From positions 1-6,398 of the forward strand of contig JAEOUJ010000133.1 in assembly GCA_016839405.1 (NCBI GenBank): a stretch of 6,398 bases of DNA, written 5' to 3'. Position 1 is the stretch's first letter, and each line of letters starts with the position of its first letter. Position numbers and translations under genes: made by a program. Shown piece by piece: positions 1-5,318 of this stretch. This stretch comes from Candidatus Gerdarchaeota archaeon (lineage in GTDB: Archaea; Asgardarchaeota; Heimdallarchaeia; JABLTI01). Below the pieces are notes generated by a model. That model did no database searches. It was not told the origin of the DNA and was given only the letters and a program-made list of their open reading frames with translations.

Positions 1-548
1 ATTGCTTCTTGAAAGGTTTTTTCCCATATTGATAATTTATTGGCATTAGTAAATTTTACCAAATCTGTAAGTATTTCATTCAAATACAATTTCGTTCTTT
101 CTAAAGTAGGGAAATGAATTTTGTCAATTTCTGTTTCTTTTTTAATAAGATGATAGTATGCCATAATTTCCCCTGTAATCGCTTTCCAATCAGATTTCCA
201 TACATCATACTTTTCATCTTTCTTTGCTAAAATGTGCCAAAAACTACTTTCACCAATAGATGAAGTACTTGAAATATCTCTATCTCTAAAATGTAAATAG
301 GTTAAAGGTTGATATCTAAGATATAAGCGAGTGAAATTATTGTTTTTTAAGAATTTAAACCAAGAGTTTGGATCTTTTGCTATTATTACATTATCTAAAT
401 GTGTTTCAACAGGTATTTCCTTTACAAATTTAATATTGTCAAAAGAAATAGCTGCTGGATAATTTTTCTCAAAAACTACATCTTTACCATTTAGATAAGC
501 ATTGCCATAAGCTGTCAATGATGCAATTTGGTATGTTTCTTTATTCAT
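1..548 (-). CDS. Unrecognised protein, 3' end beyond the left edge
   Basis: Reading the minus strand from the ATG at 548-546 gives 182 codons without a stop, ending only at the window edge, so this is the N-terminal part of a longer gene. The protein begins MNKETYQIASLTAYGNAYLN and is rich in Lys, Tyr, Phe and Trp. It has no signal peptide and no membrane helix, so it is probably soluble and cytoplasmic. The middle (about residues 60-115) is aromatic and basic, with LRYQPLTYLHFRDRDIS followed by a Ser-rich stretch and FWHILAKK. The end, from about residue 120, looks helical. I recognise no catalytic motif or family. The gene diverges from the HIT gene, with 97 bases between the two start codons. 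The length of the open frame, its sensible composition and its proper ATG make a real gene likely; the function is unknown. Confidence 0.75.
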   Translation of the reverse strand, partial: MNKETYQIASLTAYGNAYLNGKDVVFEKNYPAAISFDNIKFVKEIPVETHLDNVIIAKDPNSWFKFLKNNNFTRLYLRYQPLTYLHFRDRDISSTSSIGESSFWHILAKKDEKYDVWKSDWKAITGEIMAYYHLIKKETEIDKIHFPTLERTKLYLNEILTDLVKFTNANKLSIWEKTFQEA

Positions 549-645
549 ACATAATAGTGGTTTTAGTAGATTTAATATATTTTCTATTTAAAATTCTGCA
601 GAAACTATTAATATTAATATTTCAAGTTTTTTTTGTGTACTAGAG
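549..645. promoter_or_regulatory. Divergent promoter region between two genes
   Basis: This AT-rich gap separates two divergent start codons. For the minus-strand gene, the stretch at 571-582 reads AAATATATTAAA on that strand and is centred about 28 bases from the ATG, which fits an archaeal TATA box for a leaderless transcript. For the HIT gene there are two candidates: TTTAAAAT at 587-594, and a perfect 14-base AT palindrome TATTAATATTAATA at 606-619. No clear Shine-Dalgarno sequence precedes either start. The assignments rest only on box sequence and spacing. Confidence 0.4.
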
Positions 646-1074
646 ATGGATAATTTTGATTGTATTTTCTGTAAGATTATTAGAAAAGAAGAGTTTGCTG
701 CTGTTTTATATGAAGATAATGATATTATGGCTTTTATGGATATCAAACCGATAAATGAAGGTCATGCTTTAATAATACCTAAGAAACATGTAGTTTTAGT
801 AGAAGAACTTGATGAAGAATTTTATCTAAAATTATTTCCAATTGCAAGAAAAATCGCTTCTCGAATAAAAGAAAAACTTCCTGAAACAACAGCAATTAAT
901 TATTTTATTGCTGATGGAAAAGACGCTGGTCAAGAAGTTTTTCATGTTCATTTACATGTTATTCCGCGCAAACCAAATGATGGATTTAGATTTATTTTTG
1001 ACGAAGAATATTACAATAGAATTTTATCTGAAGATGAACGAGAACAAATCAAAAATAAGCTTATACCTATCTAA
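646..1074 (+). CDS. HIT-family nucleotide hydrolase (HinT/Hit-like)
   Basis: This is a 142-residue cytoplasmic protein of the histidine-triad family, close to the usual length. The signature H-x-H-x-H-x-x is complete as FHVHLHVIP, with His100, His102 and His104; in the family the middle His is the nucleophile that attacks the alpha phosphate of nucleoside phosphoramidates or related nucleotides. The N terminus has CIFC (Cys6, Cys9) and the GHALIIPKKH segment supplies His48. With His100 these match the four zinc ligands described for zinc-containing bacterial Hit proteins, so zinc binding is likely. The D-I-K-P-x-N-x-G-H segment (residues 32-40) is the usual start of the core sheet. The ATG at 646 is the only plausible start; there is no strong ribosome binding site. 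The gene stands alone, with T-rich DNA after its stop. Family assignment is firm; the natural substrate cannot be read from sequence. Confidence 0.95.
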   Translation: MDNFDCIFCKIIRKEEFAAVLYEDNDIMAFMDIKPINEGHALIIPKKHVVLVEELDEEFYLKLFPIARKIASRIKEKLPETTAINYFIADGKDAGQEVFHVHLHVIPRKPNDGFRFIFDEEYYNRILSEDEREQIKNKLIPI

Positions 1075-1087
1075 TCTCAAGATATCA

Positions 1088-1096
1088 TTATTTTTT
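1088..1096 (+). terminator. T-tract after the HIT gene
   Basis: TTATTTTTT begins 14 bases after the HIT stop codon, with no convincing hairpin before it. Archaeal RNA polymerase can stop at such T-tracts alone, so this is a plausible terminator, but T-runs are common in DNA this AT-rich. Confidence 0.35.
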
Positions 1097-1152
1097 AAAT
1101 TTCTAATTTCACTTCAAAAGATTTTTAATAATTAATAACATTGCAGTTCAAA

Positions 1153-1168
1153 ATATAATATATAGGAG
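1153..1168 (+). promoter_or_regulatory. TATA-like box and GGAG ahead of the flavodoxin gene
   Basis: ATATAATATATA at 1153-1164 is centred about 24 bases before the ATG at 1182, the right spacing for an archaeal TATA box driving a nearly leaderless mRNA. GGAG follows at 1165-1168, 13 bases before the ATG. That is long for a ribosome binding site, and it would be untranscribed if the TATA assignment is right. One of the two signals is probably fortuitous. Confidence 0.4.
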
Positions 1169-1181
1169 TCACTTACACTAA

Positions 1182-1679
1182 ATGAAATTACTAGTTGCAT
1201 ATATGTCAATTTCTGGTAATACAAAAAAAATAGCTGAAGCAATTTTTGAAGAATTACCTGACACTAAGGAGATCAAACCTTTAAATGAGATAGAAAATTT
1301 AGATGATTATGATTTTTCTTTCATTGGTTTTCCAGTACATCAATTCGGAGCACCAAAACAAATTAAAGAATTTTTTGAACAACACACAATAGGTAAAAAT
1401 GTAGCATTATTTGTAACACATGCTACTGGTTTGCATATGAAAGATATATTGGAACCACAATTAATTAGATGTAAAGAGTTAGCTAAAAATGCTAATTTAA
1501 AAGGATTTTATAACTGTCAAGGCGCTTTATCCGAACAAGTAGCTGAAAGAATGTTAAATCATGAAGATCCTCAGCTTAGAAAGTTTGCTGAAATGAGAAA
1601 ATTTACATTAGGCAGACCAAATGAAGAAGAAATAATGAATGCACGAAAATTTGCTAAAGAGATAATTAGTGATTTTTAA
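1182..1679 (+). CDS. Flavodoxin-like protein, Flavodoxin_3/BilS type
   Basis: This 165-residue soluble protein has a flavodoxin fold and should bind FMN and carry electrons. The first strand, KLLVAYMS, leads into the phosphate loop SISGNT (residues 9-14), the form of the flavodoxin T/S-x-T/S-G-x-T motif. The next signature is DYDFSFIGFPVHQFGAPKQI (43-61), where the FMN-binding loop after the third strand lies. VALFVTHATGLH (74-85) is the following strand and loop. The second half, with FYNCQG (109-114), RMLNHEDP (123-130) and a helix after LGRPNEEE (143-150), resembles the short flavodoxins of Pfam Flavodoxin_3, which include BilS, the partner of bilirubin reductase. No BilR-like gene is nearby, so a role in tetrapyrrole reduction is not implied. 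The gene has its own upstream TATA-like box and appears monocistronic. The redox partner is unknown. Confidence 0.88.
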   Translation: MKLLVAYMSISGNTKKIAEAIFEELPDTKEIKPLNEIENLDDYDFSFIGFPVHQFGAPKQIKEFFEQHTIGKNVALFVTHATGLHMKDILEPQLIRCKELAKNANLKGFYNCQGALSEQVAERMLNHEDPQLRKFAEMRKFTLGRPNEEEIMNARKFAKEIISDF

Positions 1680-1686
1680 AGTAAAA

Positions 1687-1723
1687 TTTGTTATTTCTTT
1701 TATTCTTTTATTTTTATAACAAA
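1687..1723 (+). terminator. Inverted repeat enclosing T-rich DNA after the flavodoxin gene
   Basis: TTTGTTAT (1687-1694) and ATAACAAA (1716-1723) form a perfect 8-base inverted repeat around a 21-base loop made almost wholly of T (several T4-T5 runs). It starts 8 bases after the flavodoxin stop. The T-runs themselves fit archaeal termination; the weak AT stem and large loop make the hairpin's role doubtful. Confidence 0.4.
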
Positions 1724-1751
1724 ATATTTCTAAAATCGTAAAGTAATTTAC

Positions 1752-1784
1752 TATTATACAAATTAAAAATTAATGTTTATGGTG
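1752..1784 (+). promoter_or_regulatory. Possible promoter and weak RBS of the ZIP-like gene
   Basis: TATTATACA at 1752-1760 lies about 30-38 bases before the ATG at 1790 and fits a TATA box giving a short leader. GGTG at 1781-1784, five bases before the ATG, is a partial match to the archaeal Shine-Dalgarno GGAGGTGA. Two other ATGs, at 1773 and 1779, are out of frame with the gene, so the start at 1790 is the only good one. Confidence 0.4.
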
Positions 1785-1789
1785 TTCAC

Positions 1790-2608
1790 ATGGATGTATT
1801 TGATTTCATAATTCCAATTGCGATGGCTTTAGTTATTACATTAATACATTTCATTGGTGAAAAGATATCAGAACATATGAAATCATTTCATTTTCAATTA
1901 CAAAGTTTTGGTGCTGGATTAATGGTTGGAATAATATTCATGGAGTTGTTACCACATATTGCCACAGGTCAAGAACATCTTGATGAATTTATTTACATTC
2001 CCTTTTTATTTGGTTTTACTATTATTGCATTAGTAGAAAAAATAGTTTATAGAAGATTACTTAAAAAGCAAAATTTCAATCAAACATCCAGTAACAATCA
2101 AAATCAGTTAACTGAGAATTCATCAAACATAAAAACAAAAGATGATTTTTATAATAACTCTGAAGTTGAATGTATTTCAACAGAGCAAAATGCATTATTT
2201 GAAGGTGTAGCTTTTATATCACATGGACTTGTTATTGGATTATTAATTGCATTAATTTTTGAAACATATGAAAATATTGGATATATTGTTTTGATACCTT
2301 TTTTTATTAGAGCATTAACTTTAGCATTTTCAACGGAGCAAGTTTTAGAGGAATTAACAGCTAGAAAAGCACGTATAATAAGAATAATAAGTAGTTTTAC
2401 TCCTACGCTAGGAGCTTTGATAGGAATTTTCATGGTTTTTAATAAAATATTACTTTACACTTTTTTTGCTTTAACCATTGGTTTAATTCTATATATAGTT
2501 GTTAGAGATATGATACCTTTGGGTAAGAAAGGTAAACCACTTTATTTTATTTTAGGTGTTTTATTAGCAATTGGGATTTTTCTTATATTTGAACTCGTAA
2601 TATTTTAA
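1790..2608 (+). CDS. ZIP-like eight-helix membrane protein with altered metal-site motifs
   Basis: This 272-residue integral membrane protein has eight probable helices, near residues 5-22, 37-57, 69-86, 137-157, 164-182, 200-217, 220-238 and 250-270. That is the ZIP (Zrt/Irt-like) arrangement of three helices, a cytoplasmic loop and five more. The match is clearest in helix 2, FGAGLMVGIIFMELLPH (40-56), and in the last part, PTLGALIG (205-212), RDMIPL (239-244) and the final helix. ZIP proteins usually move zinc or other divalent metals towards the cytoplasm using H-S-x-x-E-G in helix 4 and H-E-x-P-E in helix 5. Here helix 4 reads HGLVIG (145-150), or NALFEG (134-139) in another alignment, and helix 5 reads PFFIRALTLAF (170-180), so the usual ligands are incomplete. 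The 92-124 loop is rich in Asn and Gln rather than His. Family membership is likely; metal transport is uncertain. The HEAT gene follows after 37 bases. Confidence 0.78.
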   Translation: MDVFDFIIPIAMALVITLIHFIGEKISEHMKSFHFQLQSFGAGLMVGIIFMELLPHIATGQEHLDEFIYIPFLFGFTIIALVEKIVYRRLLKKQNFNQTSSNNQNQLTENSSNIKTKDDFYNNSEVECISTEQNALFEGVAFISHGLVIGLLIALIFETYENIGYIVLIPFFIRALTLAFSTEQVLEELTARKARIIRIISSFTPTLGALIGIFMVFNKILLYTFFALTIGLILYIVVRDMIPLGKKGKPLYFILGVLLAIGIFLIFELVIF

Positions 2609-2645
2609 TAATGAATTTTAGTAATTTAAATTTGGTTGATGAATT

Positions 2646-3878
2646 TTGAGTCTTAGAGAAAAAATGATTTTAGACCTAGTATCAAGTTTAAAATCAGATG
2701 AATGGAGAGAAAAATTACGAATTTTAAAACAATTAAAGGAATTTGGTTCAGAAATAAAAATTGCTACCAATGAAATTGTTCAATTACTATTTGATCCGGA
2801 TAGTAGAGTACGATTGAGTGCTTCTTCATTACTAAAGGAAATTGGAATTGGAATTAGTGATTTTTTGCCTGATATTATAAAAGCATATAATAATGAAAGT
2901 AATTTAGAAATAAAAATATCATTAATTGATCTTTTTGGAAAATCAAAATCTAAGAAAGCAACACCTTTTTTAAAAAATATTCTAGAACATAATGAAAATG
3001 ATTTTCTAAGACAAGCTGCTGTTGAATCATTAAGCTTCTTAGTTGATAATACTGTTTTACCTAGTATTTTAAATGCTTTAGAAGATCCAGCTGCTAACGT
3101 TCGTTACGCAGCAGCAAATGTTTTGAGGTGGATTAAAAGTGATGATAAAATTAAGCCTTTAATCAATGCTCTACAAGATAATGATCCTTTAGTAAGAGCA
3201 GGTGCTGCTTGGTCATTAGGTACTATTCAAAAAGAAGAATTAATTGCTAAACCATTAATTCAGGCATTAGATAAAGAGGAAGATGAATATGTTAGATATG
3301 ATATATTAAAAACCTTAGCTGAAATAAAGGCGGATGAAGCTATTGATATTATAGTTGAAATTGCTAAAAAAGATCCTGAAATAAAATTAAGATTAAAAGC
3401 AATTGAAACCTTAGGAGAAATAGGAACAAAAAATGCAACAAAAGCATTAATTGAATTATATAAAAATGCTCCAACGACTACAATTCAAAATAAAGTAAAT
3501 TTTGCTATGAGAAATGCTCATCCGGATGCTTTAAAGGAATTTGAAAAATTAAGAAACGAAATGCAAAAAGAAAAGGAATTAGCTACACATCAAAAAGAAG
3601 TTCAAGCTCTTACAAACTATCGAATAAATGAATTACAAAATATCCTTCAGACACATAAATCCATTTCTGTTGAATTATTTAGCGAGCTTTTAAGAATTGA
3701 GAACACCTCGAAAATTTATAGCTGGCTGAATAGCTTAGCAGATAATCTTGGTATTTCACTAATTGAAGGTTTAGATTATGATACTATTATTATTAATACA
3801 CATAAAGATGCAAAAGTAAAGTATGATAAAATAAATAAAATTACAACGAATTTCATTGACTATTTTAAAACTGATTAA
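2646..3878 (+). CDS. HEAT-repeat protein with coiled-coil and unclassified C-terminal domain
   Basis: This is a soluble protein of about 410 residues. Residues 15-290 hold nine helical repeats spaced 31-35 residues apart, centred near 22, 55, 90, 121, 152, 183, 216, 248 and 281. Good examples are DSRVRLSASSLLKEIG (52-67), NVRYAAANVLRWI (151-163), PLVRAGAAWSLGTI (181-194) and IKLRLKAIETLGEIG (246-260). The D-x-x-V-R-x-x-A-A-x-x-L-G pattern is that of HEAT/PBS-lyase-like repeats, which form a curved solenoid for binding proteins. Residues 294-335 are a charged, probably coiled-coil helix. Residues 336-410 form a small mixed domain that could be a winged helix (ISVELFSELLRI, then IYSWLNSLA, then a strand pair). 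The start is uncertain: TTG at 2646 is first after an in-frame TGA and follows GGTTGAT, but ATG at 2664 is also possible and would suit a TATA-like TTTAAAT at 2626-2632. The gene may share a transcript with the ZIP-like gene. Its partner is unknown. Confidence 0.85.
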   Translation: MSLREKMILDLVSSLKSDEWREKLRILKQLKEFGSEIKIATNEIVQLLFDPDSRVRLSASSLLKEIGIGISDFLPDIIKAYNNESNLEIKISLIDLFGKSKSKKATPFLKNILEHNENDFLRQAAVESLSFLVDNTVLPSILNALEDPAANVRYAAANVLRWIKSDDKIKPLINALQDNDPLVRAGAAWSLGTIQKEELIAKPLIQALDKEEDEYVRYDILKTLAEIKADEAIDIIVEIAKKDPEIKLRLKAIETLGEIGTKNATKALIELYKNAPTTTIQNKVNFAMRNAHPDALKEFEKLRNEMQKEKELATHQKEVQALTNYRINELQNILQTHKSISVELFSELLRIENTSKIYSWLNSLADNLGISLIEGLDYDTIIINTHKDAKVKYDKINKITTNFIDYFKTD

Positions 3879-3886
3879 TATTTGTG

Positions 3887-3914
3887 AATTTTATAATTTT
3901 AATTTTATAAATTT
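3887..3914 (+). repeat. Tandem 14-base repeat carrying two TATA-like boxes
   Basis: AATTTTATAATTTT (3887-3900) is followed at once by AATTTTATAAATTT (3901-3914), 13 of 14 bases identical. Each unit contains TTTATAA (3890-3896 and 3904-3910). The second copy lies about 55 bases before the acetyltransferase ATG and could be its TATA box, giving a leader of some 30 bases. A T6 run follows at 3933-3938. In DNA this AT-rich, chance is possible. Confidence 0.4.
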
Positions 3915-3964
3915 ATTAAACAAACCAAGAAATTTTTTATTCAAATTATTTCTCATATTTTGTT

Positions 3965-4861
3965 ATGACAATAAAAATGAGATGCTTTTCATGGGATAAG
4001 GATTTTGAAATGGTAAAAGAATTCCTTGATGAAATTTTTAAACTCACAAATGATTTTAGAAATTGGATTCCACAAAGATTTGAGAATTTAAAATATGGCC
4101 CTTGTGGTACTGAATATCTTGATGAAGAGGATGATCTAATTAAAATATGGGAAGATTCAAAGAAATTAAAACAAAAAATAGTGGCTGTAACCATTCTAAA
4201 TTCTTCTAGAGCTAATTGGATAAATATACATCCAAGTTATAGATTTCTAGAAAAAAGATTAATTCTTTGGATAGAAAATCAGAATAAAGAAAATAGAAAT
4301 TTCTATGTTATGGAAAATGATCTAGTAAGAAATGATTTGTTATTAGAGCTAGGGTACGCAAAACAAGGGATTATCGAGTTTACTAGAAAACGTTCAATCA
4401 ATTTACCAATTCCAGATAACGAACCTCCTAAAGAATATAAAATAAGAAATGTAGATATAAACAAGGATTTTATCAAATATAGAGATGTTATGGGAGCAGT
4501 TTTTCCACATTGTAAAAAAATGTCTAAAAAATTATTTCTAAATTATACAAAAGCTTCATTTTATAACCCAGAACTAGATATAGTAGCTGAAGCATCTGAT
4601 GGAAATTTTGCTGCTTTTTGTACTATTAGATTCGATCCATTAAGCAAAATTGCAGAATTAGAACCAGTAGGAACTCATCCAAATCATAGAAGATTAGGTT
4701 TAGGAAAAGCAGTTATAATTGAAGGATTAAAACGACTAAAGAAATATAAACCAAGTTCAATTGTGATTTCAGGTGCAGCTAATACTATGGGAGCAAATCA
4801 TTTGTATGATTCTTTGGGTTTTACTGATAAAATCGCCATAAATCATTGGACTAAAAAATAA
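3965..4861 (+). CDS. Two-domain GNAT-family acetyltransferase
   Basis: The 298-residue protein looks like two GNAT domains in tandem, twice the usual length of one. The C-terminal half (about 157-298) is the active-looking one: AELEPVGTHPNHRRLGLGKA (230-249) is strand 4 and motif A, with the R-x-x-G-x-G pyrophosphate loop at Arg242, Gly245 and Gly247 that binds acetyl-CoA. It is followed by helix AVIIEGLKRLKKY and ANHLYDSLGF (277-286), whose Tyr281 is at the usual position of the general acid. The N-terminal half (1-145) keeps the fold signs, IVAVTILN (72-79), INIHPSYRFLEKRLILWI (86-103) and LLLELGY (125-131), but lacks the glycine loop, so it is probably a non-catalytic copy. Such tandem forms occur among mycothiol-synthase-like and other GNATs. 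The acceptor substrate is unknown. The ATG at 3965 has no ribosome binding site; an in-frame ATG at 3977 is an alternative. Confidence 0.85.
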   Translation: MTIKMRCFSWDKDFEMVKEFLDEIFKLTNDFRNWIPQRFENLKYGPCGTEYLDEEDDLIKIWEDSKKLKQKIVAVTILNSSRANWINIHPSYRFLEKRLILWIENQNKENRNFYVMENDLVRNDLLLELGYAKQGIIEFTRKRSINLPIPDNEPPKEYKIRNVDINKDFIKYRDVMGAVFPHCKKMSKKLFLNYTKASFYNPELDIVAEASDGNFAAFCTIRFDPLSKIAELEPVGTHPNHRRLGLGKAVIIEGLKRLKKYKPSSIVISGAANTMGANHLYDSLGFTDKIAINHWTKK

Positions 4862-4881
4862 TAAATTTAATCTTCTTGATA

Positions 4882-5274
4882 TCAAGGGCTTATATCTTTC
4901 CTTTCTAACAAAATTATTCCTAAAATAAATAATAAGATAGTCAAAATTACCAAAACTAATAAGCTAACCATTGGATTAATATAACCTGTTTCTGGTAAAA
5001 GAAATGTTAAATTATTCTCTGGATCTAATCCTTGCAACAATTTTGAGGAATCGCCAATTTGAGCAACATAAGTGCCAAAAAATAATCCAGTATTGCGTTG
5101 GAAAAAGGGTGTCGGTTGAAAACCAAATAAATTAAGGAATAGTGTAAATATTAGACTAAGATTGTAACCAATATCTAAAATATAGAGGTGCCAAGTTTTA
5201 TAATATGTTGGAATTGCTACTCTAAAAATAATCCCAAGAATATAAATATCAATTTGTTTTAAATTAATCCAGTT
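4882..5274 (-). pseudogene. Start-less C-terminal fragment of a membrane protein, possibly ABC-2 permease
   Basis: The gap between the acetyltransferase and the surface-protein gene contains a minus-strand frame of 130 codons, open from just after a TAA at 5277-5275 to a TGA at 4884-4882. It has no ATG or GTG before codon 102 and no TTG before codon 79, so it cannot be a complete normal gene. The translation is protein-like: a hydrophobic stretch near 8-22, a probable helix at 32-50 (ILDIGYNLSLIFTLFLNLF), a polar segment 53-97, then a strong final helix 103-123 ending LLERKDI. A last helix followed by a charged K/R-x-D-I tail is typical of ABC-2 type permeases, and I take this as the likeliest origin. 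The polar segment ends FLLPETG, which alone would resemble a sortase signal. It is co-directional with and downstream of the surface-protein gene. Decay by 5' loss, a sequencing error near 5277, or an unusual ATT start (for example codon 3 or 8) are all open. Confidence 0.6.
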
Positions 5275-5288
5275 TTAGGCAAAAATAA

Positions 5289-5318
5289 AGAAAAAAAGAA
5301 GTAAATAAATTACTTCTT
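5289..5318 (-). terminator. Hairpin plus T-tract ending the surface-protein gene
   Basis: On the minus strand AAGAAGTAA (5318-5310), a five-base loop TTTAT and TTACTTCTT (5304-5296) form a perfect 9-base stem, followed at once by TTTTTCTTT and more T-rich DNA. The upstream arm is coding: it holds the last two Lys codons and the TAA stop. This looks like an intrinsic terminator; archaea can use the T-tract without the stem. Confidence 0.75.

Noticed and set aside
908..1135. Open frame inside and beyond the HIT gene, plus strand
   Set aside because: It overlaps the clear HIT coding frame, is low-complexity in its second half and resembles no protein.
1182..1679. Bilirubin reduction system suggested by the BilS-like flavodoxin
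   Set aside because: No bilirubin reductase gene is adjacent, and the same flavodoxin type occurs widely alone.
2149..2433. Open frame on the minus strand within the ZIP-like gene
   Set aside because: It is the antisense shadow of a well-supported membrane-protein gene.
3946..4194. Open frame on the minus strand over the start of the acetyltransferase gene
   Set aside because: It is Ser/Phe-rich antisense of a well-supported coding frame, with no promoter or ribosome binding site of its own.
4875..4886. Perfect 12-base palindrome CTTGATATCAAG at the convergent gene ends
   Set aside because: A 12-base palindrome is expected about once or twice by chance in a window of this size, it has no loop or T-tract, and no second copy was seen.
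5261..5282. LPKTG-like translation in another minus-strand frame just upstream of the start-less fragment
   Set aside because: The frame hits a stop two codons later, has no start, and overlaps T-rich terminator DNA; it is a chance reading.
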